A DNA stretch of 64,000 bases from Nyssa sinensis. Lineage: Eukaryota > Streptophyta > Magnoliopsida > Cornales > Nyssaceae. A model generated the notes under the pieces. That model made no database searches, had not been told where the DNA came from, and saw only the letters and a list, made by a program, of their open reading frames with translations. Below are positions 46,200 to 57,899 of this stretch, one piece after another (the stretch's first letter is position 1; the number at the start of each line of letters is the position of its first letter). The position numbers and the translations under genes were made by a program. The stretch lies in assembly GCA_008638375.1 (NCBI GenBank), contig CM018035.1, positions 34,182,638 to 34,246,637 of the forward strand, in the 5' to 3' direction.

Positions 46200-46390
46200 T
46201 GTTGAAGATTTTCATAATTATCTTCTAATTAGTTGTAAATAGATTGATAGACTTGATCCCTGTAATTATGTGATATCTCATATCCCATGCTTATCTCCTA
46301 TTCTTTAGGAACAAGATTTGTAAAGAAGGGCTATTAAAGCTGTGTATCATTGAAAGGAAATACATGAGAATTTGAATCAATTATTCAACA
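46200..46390 (+). repeat. 3' LTR of copia G
   Basis: 191 bp, differing from the 5' LTR at two positions (C/T and A/C within the first 60 bp). Confidence 0.96.
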
Positions 46391-46395
46391 TTAGC

Positions 46396-47501
46396 TACTC
46401 TTCTTCGTCCTTAAACATAGGCCCAAAGCCTTATGTGGCCTACTCTAGATGACAAGGTTGGCTCGCCCTTGGTGTCGTCCCTGTATTTTAATATGATGTA
46501 CTATTTTTTAAAAAAATATTTTTATTCAAATAAATAGTGTCATATTGGGGTTCATAATTCTGCAATATAAGCCAGGATTTTATTTTGGTGAGAATTTTGC
46601 TTCGACAAGGCTGTTTTTGTTGTGGAACAAATCTCAACAAATTTCCAATGAGATCTGTGCGTATACTGCTTTACTAATGAAGCGCATTCGCCAACATAAT
46701 CAATTATGACAAACTTCCATGTCTGAAGGTGTTGGACTATGTTTCCTATTGGTCATGGTCTATACAGATGCCATATGTGTATACAAATGCCATACGTGTA
46801 ATATAGTCATTTCTAATCATTTATGTTGGAAGTAAGCATTTATATTAATTAAGGCAATTTCACTACTATCATAATGCACAAAGTGACAATTAAGCATACA
46901 TTTATAATATTATTTTGCTTCCAAAAATCCAAGTAAAATATTATTCAATTGTACACTACGAGATCAGAAGTTTCAGGTAAGGTCATAATCATCTCCCAGT
47001 TATATAAAATAGAAGTATATTTTCAATTGATTTTGAGCAAAATAATTTAGAATTAAAACAAATTTAATCCATCCACACAATAAATAATAATGAGTTTGCC
47101 TGTACTAATGCACGTGGACTCCACTTTAGCCTAATTGGCATTCTAGTATATTGTGCCAAGATAATTCTAGATATAGGAGTATGTAGCGAAAATACATCCG
47201 CTTACAAGACTTTGTAAAATAAATACATACCTTCCCAAAATTTATTACATCACATAAAGAACAGACTACATCAATCTACTAAAAGGAATAAAAGAATGAG
47301 GATGCCGCTTCAATGTCTCATATATCCCAAAAATATACTATGGAATCATATACATCACAAGCAAACACGTGTATTAGAACATCAATTTAATAAGTCATCC
47401 AATCTCTACATACATCCACATAAAATAGGTCTAGGATGGATGGGTATATCACAACTCATCACCATGAGAGTGGGTATTGGATCTTGCAAATAAAGGCGAT
47501 A
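46396..47501. other. Intron 3 spacer, nothing recognised
   Basis: AT-rich DNA. No ORF above background and no LTR end other than the adjoining ones. Confidence 0.5.
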
Positions 47502-47506
47502 AATAA

Positions 47507-48934
47507 TGTTAGCCCTAAAGGTTTTCAACAAAGGGACATCTTAGTAATTTTGATGATTACAAAGCATTATCCATATTGACTAATGCTTTTATCCAAGTGA
47601 TAATGAAAATAGGTCATTTAGGTCAAAGAAGATTGCTGACCAAGAAATGACAAAGTTCATCAAGCTAAAGGATTCCACTCAAGAACATGCTTCAAGGCAA
47701 GAATGAAATCAAGTGGAATGCTCTCATGATAAATCAAGCTAATGGACACCCTCAAGCCCAAGGATTCAAAGACAAGTCAAGTTAAGACTTTTTCTTTTTC
47801 TTATTTTTGGTTTTGAGTGATTTAGGATTAGATTGATTATTGGTTGTAAGCTCTTACTATTTAGAATGATCAACTAAGAACTAACCTCAAATGATTTTTC
47901 AAAACAAAATAATTGCCCTACTTTAAGTTTTAAAATATCAAAAGGTTTTGATAAAAGTACACTAAGAAAAATAAGTAAGAAGGCATTTACTGTCCTAAAC
48001 CAGTTGACCAGTTCCAAGAACCAATCGACTGAGTGACCTTTTTCATAAAACAGCCTAAACTCACTATCTAATACAGTTGACGTCTAAGAGGATTCAATCG
48101 ACTATTTTTCAAAGGCTAAAACAGTGTACATTAGAACCAGTTGAATGATCCAAAAGACTAGGTGACTGATTGTTCTTGAACAATTGAACCTCAAACCCTC
48201 TAGACTAATTCAGTTGACCTAATTAGTCGACTAGTCCTCAATCTAGTTGACTGGTTGATGATTTAGTTGACTAAACTTGTCGATCTCGCACATCGAGATT
48301 CAAATTTTGAAGCAAACAAGAAGGGGGGAAACGACTCTGTTTGAAAAACAATGGACATATTCATTTAAGGGCTATAAATAGAGGTTCTCTAGGGCATTCT
48401 ATATCATCTCTTTATATGCTTACACTTCTACATCTATATTCTTAACTTTAGATCTAACCATTGAAAACCTAGATTTGAAAGTTCTACTCATCTTAAATAC
48501 TCTGAGCTTACACCTGATCTATCTATAGAGAGTGAGCATTTATTACGCCAAATTTATTCTTGTAGAGAGTACTTGTTGGTAAACAAACTTTGTATCATCT
48601 CATTGCAGTGAGAGTTGTAGGTAGGTGCTACCCAGTGAGTCAAAAGGGTATATTTTGCTGGGATAAAAGGGTTGCGATTTTCTCTTTGTAAATGTTTGGT
48701 ATCCACTTGCAAGGATGTCACAATAGTGGAAAAACTAAAGTGGGGATGCTTGAGTTGAGGACGTAAGAAGTTTTCTGAATCTCGTAAATTGATGTGTTTG
48801 CTCTCTCTCTCTCTCTCTCTCTACTCTTTACTTTTCTTGTGCATTTTTAGCATTTATTTTTCCAGTTTGTAAAAGAAGCCAATATTTGCAACATATTCTA
48901 TTCACCCCCCTCTAAGGTAATTATCTGGGCAACA
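47507..48934 (+). mobile_element. Solo LTR, 1428 bp, TSD AATAA (Maximus/SIRE-like)
   Basis: TGTTAGCCCTAAAGG ... CTGGGCAACA, flanked by AATAA at 47502-47506 and 48935-48939. The interior carries many AGTTGACT/TCGACT words (48000-48290), a (CT)n tract, and the block CTATTCACCCCCCTCTAAGG near the 3' end. Those traits are typical of LTRs of large plant copia elements of the Maximus/SIRE lineage. There is no coding sequence and no second LTR. The lineage is inferred; the ends and duplication are seen. Confidence 0.85.
48801..48822. repeat. (CT)n microsatellite
   Basis: Eleven CT repeats inside the solo LTR. Confidence 0.9.
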
Positions 48935-48939
48935 AATAA

Positions 48940-50085
48940 TATGTTACAATAATTCAATAAATATATATTTTCATAATTACAATTTGATCTACAGAACCCA
49001 AAAATTAGATCCATGCATACATAATTGATTTCTCATGTTGAAAGCTTTCCTATGAATTTCCCACATAAAAAGTAATTTTTAATCATTTTTAGGGTTAAAA
49101 AACAAATTTTTATAGGTTAAAAATATTAAAAATAAGTAGAAAATTCACCAAAAAATATTTTAGACCCCCCAACAAGTGTACAAAATGCTTATCTGTAATT
49201 ATAATCACAAACACAACCTTTTGGAATTTTCGGAAAATTATTTAAACTTGTTTTTAACACTTTTTACACAATAAAATTTAATTTTAAAAATGTCACAAAG
49301 GTAAAAAATTACAAAAAAATATATAAGTAGACTCAAAATTAAGTGTAGATGACACTCTTCGGAGGTGTCAAAAAACTAAGCCCATAACCCTCTTCAAGCC
49401 CCACCTCGCATGGCCCCGAGAGTGGGGGTTACAAAATCCCTTTAAAAAATATTTTTCTGTAGTAGCTCCATGCCCACGCGCTGCCCTAGGCATGTGGAGA
49501 TCACAAGCCATACTTCAAGTAGTGTTTTGGGATGGAACTTAAGTTAATTTGATTTTCTCGAATTTTGTGCTCTATTGGCGGCTTAGAATTGCATAATACT
49601 GAGGCATATGCTCACATGCGCATGGAGCAAGGCTGGGATTTAATAGGGCTTTGCGACTCATTTGCTTCATGCTCTTAGGGTTTCAAGCATGCGAGGCTAA
49701 CTTTGCGGGCTTATATCTCACTCATTTTACGTTAAAAAATTGCGTATAACATACTATTAAAAAGCTCTTGAGACAAGGAACAAATCCATACCAATTTCTT
49801 GCACAAAAAAAATGAGGTTTTGTGAATCGTTTTTTAGCCTAAAATTTTGGGTTTTTATGAAAAACCATGACTAGGGTTTCCGATATCTTACTATTTTGAG
49901 CACGAATCTTTGTAAAAATTTTTGGGTTTACTAATGGGACTATAAGGATCACCGAAACATTATTGTTTAATATAACGCATTTTGAAAACTTTTTGTACAA
50001 GATTCATCCCTATATCATACGCAGAATAAATATACACAAATTTAATCATGCATAGTCAATTATAAGCAACCAACAAGCATTATGG
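48940..50085. other. Non-coding stretch, probably interior of an LTR element
   Basis: No ORF. It runs up to the primer-binding-like site at 50084-50097, so it may be the leader or non-coding interior of the element whose LTR is 50098-50561. A second LTR was not found. Confidence 0.35.
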
Positions 50086-50097
50086 CTCTGATACTAA

Positions 50098-50561
50098 TGT
50101 TGGAAATCAACATGAAATACTTGTGTCAGATTCGGTTCCTGTCTATTGTCCGAATATGTGAAATTGCTCAAGATCCACCACGCTTGTGTTATGAGCCTTC
50201 TTGAATAATCACGAGCGTTGTCAAATCTTTCTCTTCAATGGAGCAGCTACCAGAGTCCTCTATGAGTGCTTTACAATCCAAATCCATGGCTTTCAAGATG
50301 GTAACTTAGGATAGAGAATTCTAGAGAGAGAAACTAGAAGGGAGGAGAGAGATGTACTATGTGTTGTTTGTTACTCTTATAAATTGTATGTAACAATATA
50401 CATAACATATAGCCAAATATATGTTAGAGAGTTTTTCCAACATACCACATCTCAAATAGATAGGATGAAAACTAATCTTATTGTATCTTGCCTCTCAAAC
50501 TAACCCATGTGGATGCACCACGGGGTACGGGCTCGGGTCAAATCCGACACAAATTCTAACA
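50098..50561 (-). mobile_element. Copia-type LTR, 464 bp, with primer-binding site
   Basis: TGTTGGAAATCAAC ... AATTCTAACA. GGCTCTGATACTAA lies immediately to its left, a reverse-strand copy of the initiator-tRNA primer site. The LTR is therefore the 5' LTR of a minus-strand element. A TATA-like run (CTTATAAATTG near 50374) is present. No coding region was recognised to the left. Confidence 0.65.
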
Positions 50562-51260
50562 TCTTGTTTGTCAAGTTTGTGTATTAATAATTGTTATGCT
50601 TCCCTATAATCATTTGGATTAGTTTCCTCAATGGTTCTTTACATTTGTCCCTCCACATGGTTCAGAAACCAGAATCTAATTTGTTCGTCTAATCTTTCTT
50701 TCGTAACATGCTCTAATATATAAATTGTTTCTTCTTATAAACAAGATTTATCTCTATTTTCATTTCACACTTAATGTTTAACATTCTCCCTTTTTTTTTT
50801 GTTTCTTGAATTATCCAAGGGCTTTGTATGTTAACTAAGATTTAGGCAGTTCGATTTATTAGTTTGTTGGAGCACTTAAAATTTTTTGGTTATTATGACA
50901 ATGTTTTCCTTAAAACTTCTAGTTTTATTGATGTCACAAATCCTTGGACTAATATGTTTTTGTTTTCTAATATTTTATGTTATTTGTAACCAGTTACATA
51001 TTGTTAAAAATTACCATTAAATTTAGTTTTCCTAATTGTCATTTGCACTACTAGATCTATCATTCAAATCAAGATCATATTCTTTGGTATCAAAATAATC
51101 TATCTGGCTAATATATGGGATTAATGCGAGGTGACATAAGTTCTCATCTGTATATGATATTTCAAATGTCATCATTTAATAAATGATATTACGCGTGTGT
51201 GCATACATATTGTAATACATATTTTGATATATTATATTAAATATATCAAAAGGTTATTTT
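50562..51260. other. Intron 3 spacer, nothing recognised
   Basis: AT-rich, no ORF and no mobile element end seen. Confidence 0.5.
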
Positions 51261-51264
51261 AAGC

Positions 51265-51592
51265 TGTTGAAGAGGGCATAACTTAAGTATCTAATTCTCT
51301 AACATGTCCCCTCACAGTGGTCAGACTCTCCATCTTGAGTTGACCAACACATGCATCATCTATAGTTATTAGTGTAGTAATGAGATTTCATTCCAAGACC
51401 TTTGCTACTATGATACCAAGTTGAATTAGTCGATAGAGCGAAAAAATGCAGAGAAGAAAGAAAAGAAAAGAAAGAGAGACGCTGCTAGACAGAAAAAGGA
51501 TGGAGAATTAGGATTCTCTCCCTTGTATCCTTATACTTCATTTACCAAAAAGACATAAATACCCTCTAAAAAAGTGCTTAAAGTTGTATTCT
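51265..51592 (-). mobile_element. Small LTR/TRIM-like remnant
   Basis: Contains a TGTCCCCTCACAG purine-tract complement near 51305 and a degenerate primer-binding complement (CTATGATACCAAG) near 51408-51420. LTR-like DNA follows, ending GTTGTATTCTAACA near 51597. The layout resembles the TRIMs at 31414 and 35497 but the terminal repeats are not clear. Confidence 0.4.
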
Positions 51593-51599
51593 AACAAGT

Positions 51600-52102
51600 G
51601 TGTGAACTAGAAGCTCATATTTATGTGCAGATGCATTATGATTCAGACTTTTATGTGGCAATCAAATGTTAAGGATGTATCAGTTTTACATTGACTGCAC
51701 AGGATGTAAGAACAGTTCTTAGAAGTTCAATCCATTGTGTTTCACCATATTACAATAAGTTTTGTGTTTCAATGTCCCAATAGAAATTCTTTTCTATTTT
51801 TTTATTATTCCCTTCATCCCATTGTGGAAAAACCAACTTTTTAATGAGAGAAGCATTTAATGCTTTCACACAAGTGAAAAGTACGAATTTATAAAACTAA
51901 TCTCCTTTCACATTAACTACTATATTTACATCATATTGATAAAAAAAGGTAATTTGGGAATTTTACAATAATTTAAGCATTGAGTTTTCAAAATAGAGTT
52001 ATATTTTTGGGCATCACCAAGAGCAATAAGAGAGTAGTTAAATATTGCTGTCTCCTAAGTAGGAAAATTTTATCTATTGACATCAATTATTATTCTCTTT
52101 AG
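51600..52102. other. End of intron 3, no gene
   Basis: AT-rich, ending with the acceptor TTATTATTCTCTTTAG at 52102. Confidence 0.6.
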
Positions 52103-52180
52103 GAGGTTAGAAATGTCTTTAAGACGTCGTGATGTTGAGCAGTGGATGAGCCATCGACGCCTGCCAGAAGAACTAAAAAG
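52103..52180 (+). CDS. CNGC19/20: CNGC19/20-like channel, exon encoding start of C-linker
   Basis: A 78-bp exon encoding RLEMSLRRRDVEQWMSHRRL followed by PEELK, the segment just after S6 that begins the C-linker. It is entered in phase 2 (AG|G AGG TTA) and left in phase 2 (AAA AG|GTATTG). Two AG dinucleotides could act as acceptor, at 52102 and 52105. The first has the better pyrimidine tract and gives the family's usual length (GRRRLEM); the second would drop one residue, a possible NAGNAG-like choice. No stop in frame. It links 35326 to 60191 in frame. Confidence 0.9.
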
Positions 52181-52389
52181 GTATTGTAATTTGCCTCTTA
52201 TTCTATTTTTCCTTTTCTTTTCCCTTCACATTTGTTTATGCAGTGTATTTTCTACTTTATTCATTGAAATATTATATAATTGCTTTAACTTGATAGATTT
52301 TTTTACTCTAACAACTATATATAATTTCTATATATACTCTGTTATATCCTTTATATTTTTTCTATAACACTACCATAAAAAATTGGACT

Positions 52390-52515
52390 TGTTGTAGATA
52401 ACATTAGAGCAAATCAACTAAGATGGTTGGGTCATGTGCAACAATGACCATTAACTCTACCAGTGAGAAAAATGACATGATCCACATCGATAGGGATCCT
52501 AAAAGGTATCAAAGA
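52390..52515 (+). pseudogene. RTE-type LINE 3' coding scrap
   Basis: The plus strand reads VVDNIRANQLRWLGHVQQ, a stop, then PLTLPVRKM, the hallmark 'ENRLRWFGHV-R-P' region near the end of RTE-clade LINE ORFs. Only about 40 residues remain. It lies 210 bp after the CNGC exon at 52103-52180. Confidence 0.7.
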
Positions 52516-52666
52516 CCATATCCTTTCATTTTTATAGTGGACAACGATGATGTCTTCCAATTCAAAAGGATCTTTGTTTAATCTTTTTGGGACTTTCAGC
52601 TCAAGGCATTTCCCACATTATGGTTCCCAGTCTTTCATTTGTGTGCATTTACTTGAATGTCAACAA

Positions 52667-55600
52667 TCGAATTGATCTGTATTCAGGGTTTGTATTTAGG
52701 TTCTGTATAAAGAAGAGAAGAGTGGAGAGTAGAAAATATGATAAGTGTTGGTTGTGTATCTTTGACTACACATCACCAACTATTTATATTATGCCAAAGA
52801 AAAAAAAAAGGAATGAAGATTACAATACTGCCCCTACTTAAATACTTTAGCTTACATAAAAGGAATCTAATACAATAAGGATTTTAACACTCCTCGTCAA
52901 GCTGGAGTATAGAGGTCAAATATGCCCCGCTTGGAACATAAACTCTTGAAGGTGCACCTGGCCAATGACTCTGTAAAAATATCACCTAACTAAGCACCGG
53001 ACTGAATATAAAGTGTGACAATCTGGTTTTGCATGATTAGATCTCGAATAAAGTGACAATCAATTTCATTGTGTTTCATTTATTCACGAAATATTGGATT
53101 ACTAGCAATGAAGATAGTTGCTTGATTATCGTAGTACATTGACACTGAGATGGTACATCAACACCTATATCCCGAACTAGAGGCCTAACCCACAACATCT
53201 CATAAGCAGTATGAGTCATAGCATGATGTTCTACTTTAGCATTAGAACGTGGCACCACATTCTATTTTTTACTGCGCCACGTAACAAGATTACTACCAAC
53301 AAATGTGAAATATCTAGAAGTAGATCGCCGATTTAGGATCAGAAAAAACCAATAACTAATAAAACAGATGATGGCCTATGTAATAATCCCCTTCCCGATG
53401 CTCCTTTGAGATATCAAAGAATGCGACAAACAACCTCCCAATGAGTCTTACGAGGCGCATGCATAAACTAACTAACTACTCTAACAACATAAGTAATATC
53501 TAAGCGTGTCATAGTGGGATAAATTAGCTTACCCACTAACCTCCTATACTGCTTGGTATCCTAAAAAACTTCTCCATTATTAGCATATAATTTCACGGTA
53601 GAATCCATCGGAGTATCAATAGGATGAGCACCTAGTGTACCAGTCTCAGAGAGTAAGTCCAACATATAGTTTCGTTGACTCAAACTTATGCTTTCCCTGG
53701 ATTGAGAAACCTCAATTCCAAGAAAATACTGAAGCAAACCCAACTCTTTAGTGTGGAATTACTTACTCAAATAAAGCTTCAAACTAACTATCCCAGCCGA
53801 GTCACTCCCATTAATAATAATGTCATCCACATAAACTATCAACACAATGATTCCTGAAGAGGAATGACGAGTAAACACAGAATGATCTGAAGTCGAGTGC
53901 TGGAAACCATACTGAACCACAACAGTACTACACTTGTCAAACAATGCTCTTGGGGATTGTTTTAGGCCATACAACACCTTTCGCAACTTACGCACCAATT
54001 CCTTGCCAGGAGCAACATACCTTGGTGACTGGACCATATAAACTTCCTCCTGTAAATCCCTATGGAGAAAGGCGTTCTTTCATATCCAACTGATATAGGG
54101 GCCAATCAAGATTAACTGCAACTGAAATACTGAACTCTAACTAGAATTCAGGTGGGCAACGGGAGAGAAGGTCTCACAATAATTTACACCATAGGTCTGA
54201 GTGTAGCCTTTGGAGACTAGATGGGCCTTTAAACGCTCAATTAAACCATTAGGATGATACTTCACAACATATACCCAACGACACCCTATAGGTTGTTTAT
54301 CAGAAGGAAGGGGAGTGAGATCCCAGGTTTGATTTTTATGAAGAGTTGATATCTTCTTATCGATAGCCAGTTTCCAACCAGGAGACATAACTGCCTATGA
54401 AAATGAACTAGGTACAAACAAGGAAGATAACGAAAAACAAGATAACGAAAGAGAGATGAAAGACGATGAAGACAAAATTAGAAATAGGATGATGAGTACA
54501 ACTACGAATATCTTTCTATAAGGCAATAGGCAAATTTGGAGAAGAAGGAACTACAGTTGGAGTAGTAGGTAAGACTTTCAGGTGGGATCTCAAGTGACTT
54601 GGGCAATTGGGAAGGAGCAGGAGCCTAGTGGCTAACTTGTCGATCTTTGTAGCGTTGATCAACCTATAAAGGAGGAGTAGCCATGGGAGAAGAGGAAGAC
54701 GTAGAATCGGACAGAGTTGGCAAAGGAATCTCCCCCTGATGAGGAGCCAAGGTAGACTGAAGATGGTGTCCACATGTTGAAAAGAAAGAAGAGGACTCAA
54801 AAAGGTAACATTTGCATTGGTATAATACCAATGAGAGACAGGGTTATAACAACAATAACCCTTTTGAGTATGAGCATAACCTAAGAAAACACATTTGATA
54901 GAACAAGGAGACAACTTATCTTGACCTGGATCAAGAAAATAAACATAAGCTACACAGCCAAAAACACGAGGGATCAAACTAAAAGTAAGAAGAGAAGGAT
55001 AAAAGAAAAAAAAAGGAGACTTGTTGGCCAAAATTGAGGATGTCATGTGATTAATAAGATAAGTAGTAGTCAAGACAGGATTAGCCGAATATGAATTTGG
55101 CACATGCATGTTAAATAGTGAAGTATCGGGCAACATCCAATGAATGACGATGCTTACGTTTAACAACACCATTTTGTTGAGATGTATGAGGACATGTAGT
55201 TTGATGGATAATGCCACGTTCATCTCAAAATCATCCGTAAAGGACTAAGTATACTCACGTGCATTGTTAGACTGTAAAACCTTAATGCATTTGTCAAATT
55301 GACCCAAGATTTTATTGTAAAATATAACAAAAATTGTGGGCAATTCAAAATGATCTTTCATAAGAAACAACCAAGTCATACTAGAGAAATCATCCACAAA
55401 GATTACAAAAATATTGAAACCAAGAAGTACTTTTTATTCTTGTAGGACCCCAAATATCTAAATGTACAATATTAAAAGGACTAGATTGATGACTACATAA
55501 ACTAATAGGAAAAGAACTACCGTGATGCTTACCTAATTGGCAAGCCTCACATTCTAAAACAGAAATAGGACTCAAATTGGGAACAACATGCCGTAATTTC

Positions 55601-57890
55601 TATAAGGATGGATGACCCAAACGATAATGCCACTACAGGGGAGAAACCGTGGCACTCAAAGCAGTAATAGACTTTCCAAGATTCAAATAATAAAGTCCAT
55701 TACGCTCATGCTCCGAACCAATCACCTTCTTCGTCTTGAGATCCTGAAAAACACAAGAAGAGGGAGAAAAAGTTACTGAATACTGTAAAGACTTGGTCAA
55801 TTGATTCATAGATAACAAATTGAAAGGAAAATGAGGTAGGAATAAACCAGAAGACAAGAAGAGAGATTTAGTAGGCTGTAAATTGCCAGTTCCAAGCATC
55901 GGGTGAAAGGAACCATCAACCAACACAATATGGGATTTTGAAGGATGAAAATTAGAGCATAAGGAAGAAATACTAGACATATGAGCACCGGTTCCAAAAT
56001 CAATATTCCACGGAGAAAGAGACTTCCCAACCACACATGCAGAATTACTTGTATTAGCCATGGTAACAGTAGAGGTAGATAAATGAGGGGAAAGAGAAGA
56101 CAACTATTGAAGAATCTTGCTAAGTTGAGAAGTGATAGCAGCATGAGAACCAAAAGTAAAAGAACTAGGATCATTTGAAGATGTGGTTGGCACTATAGGA
56201 GCATAAATATCATCAGATGTCTGATTAGCATGTGCTGGTCTCCCTCATTTATCCCAACAATAATCTTCATTATGCCCTGTACCACCACAATAAGTACATT
56301 TCCACTCAGAACGATTACCATGTCCACCACATCTAAAACCTTGAGCACTACCACCACCATGACCACTACTATGTCCACCACAGAAACCACTACGATTACC
56401 ATCATTAGAGATTAAAGCAGAGGACTCTCTAGATGAGGAATCATACCCACGAGTGAGAGGCATGCTGAAGATGAGAGTAAGCAGTGGCTATAGTCGAAAG
56501 CTTCTCATTGGCCAAAATCTGGTCTTTAAAAACACTATACTCTGAATTGAGGCTAGACAAAAATAAGGCAACCTGAAACTCCTCGCGTTGACGATGTTGG
56601 ACCTTCAAATCGGTACTTAATGGCTGATAAAGCATAAGCTCTTCCCATAATCCCTTCAAAGTACCATAGTGTTCTGCAAGAGACTTTTCACCTTGTTTAG
56701 TGTTGAACATACTTTCAAAAACCTCATAAACTTGAGAGACATTATGCTCCTACGAATACATCTCTTCAAGCACTACCCATATCTTTTTGGCTGTGTCAAG
56801 AAGCTGAAAATTTGCGACCACTAAGGCTCCATACTAAGCCACAACCATGTCATGACGAAAGAATTCGCACTCCACCAATCTTCTAAACTTTCGCATCTGA
56901 AGAAGGTGGGTCTTCTATAAGATACTTGATTTTTTTCTTTGCACGCAGAATAACTTTAAAGGCATGAGCCCGTGACTGATAATTATTGCCAATTAACCTC
57001 ACAAAGGTAATCGATCGCATTTGCTCATCTCTAGTAGAATGTTTGACATCATCGGATGAAGCCACAGTAAGGAATTAACAACAATACTCAACAAAAGAGG
57101 GTTAAAACAATCAACCCAACCAGGACAGAGGGTTTTGTACTAAGCCAAAGAACCAAACACGTCGCACATACTGAAAACCAACTAACCCAAATAGCTATGT
57201 ATGAAACTAAAATATAGGAAGCTACAAAATGATCTAGGCAAGCCAACAAAACACCAAATAAAATACCAGAGACATCCCAGAGCCTTGGCCGACCACCAGG
57301 GGACTTCAATCACATCCAAATATCATCAATAAGCACATGATTTAATTGGAGATGGCCATAGATCTTCTAGATGCACCCTAGAGGACAAAATCGAAGCAAG
57401 AAATGACGCCAAATCTGTCCGAAAATGCAGACTGCAAATCTGACCCCTATTTTTCCAAAAAACAATCAAAAATAGAAAACTCCCTCTAAATAGCCACAAA
57501 AAATGTCAAAAAAATGTCCAGAATCACCAGTAGCTTGGGGTGACCCAACTGGTAGATTTTGGTGACCAATGCACGACGTCATTGTCCCGATTGCTGATGT
57601 CAGCCATAGACTGTGCAGTGCTACTTCCTGGAAGCCTTCGACTGTCTCCCTAGTGATATTTAGCTTTCGATATTACTCTGATAGCCAAGTCAAATTGATC
57701 TATATTCAGGTTTTGTATTTAGGTTCTGTATAGAGAAGAGAGGAGAAAATATGATAAGTGTTGCTTGTGTATCTTTGACTACACATCACCAATTATTTAT
57801 ATTATGCAAAAAAAAGAGGAATCTATATTACAATACTGCCCCTGCTTAAATACTCTAGCTTACAAAAAAAGGAACCTAATAAAAGATAAA
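52667..57890 (-). mobile_element. Copia D, degenerate full-length antisense element
   Basis: Two LTR-like ends share AATTGATCT.TATTCAGG, TTTGTATTTAGGTTCTGTAT and TATGATAAGTGTTG (52672-52889 and 57692 to about 57890). Next to the right one is a degenerate primer-binding complement CTCTGATAGCCAAG (57677-57690). Next to the left one is the purine-tract complement CTCCTCGTC. The outer right end is diverged and no target duplication could be matched, so the boundaries are approximate. A related terminus lies at 16797-17385. Confidence 0.8.
53000..57065 (-). pseudogene. gag-pol pseudogene of copia D
   Basis: Minus-strand pieces in Ty1/copia order: gag start MASSDDVKHSTRDEQ (57065); gag core (56441-56710); zinc knuckle CTYCGGTGHNEDYC (about 56252-56295); protease region WNIDFGTGAHMSS, where the D-S-G triad has become D-F-G (near 55990); preintegrase and integrase pieces with CEACQLGKHHGSSFPIS (55390-55575) and VFGCVAYVYFLDPGQDKLS (near 54920); RT with GCRWVYVVKYHPNGLIERL, YGLKQSPRALFDK and YVDDIIING (53759-54388); RNase H remnant (53076-53258). 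It is broken by many stops and frameshifts and cannot be functional. Confidence 0.88.
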
Positions 57891-57899
57891 CTATTATGG

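Larger units (their letters stand above)
41182..46390 (+). mobile_element. Ty1/copia element G, young but frameshifted, TSD TTAGC
   Basis: 5209-bp element with 191-bp LTRs that differ at two positions by eye. It is flanked by TTAGC at 41177-41181 and 46391-46395. The primer-binding site TGGTATCAGAGC lies at 41373-41384 and the polypurine tract GAGGGGGAG at 46191-46199. The leader (41385-41852) carries direct repeats and poly-T runs. Gag and integrase are broken by several small indels, while RT-RNase H stays open. Its LTR and protein differ from A and B, so it is another copia family. Confidence 0.96.

Noticed and set aside
49380..49700. GC-richer patch with short repeated words (CATGCGCATGG, GCATGTGG) as a possible gene
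   Set aside because: No open frame of useful length in either strand. Probably non-coding interior of an LTR element.
56193..56415. Val-rich and Thr-rich ORFs on both strands
   Set aside because: They are shadow frames over the Gly-rich zinc-knuckle region of copia D.
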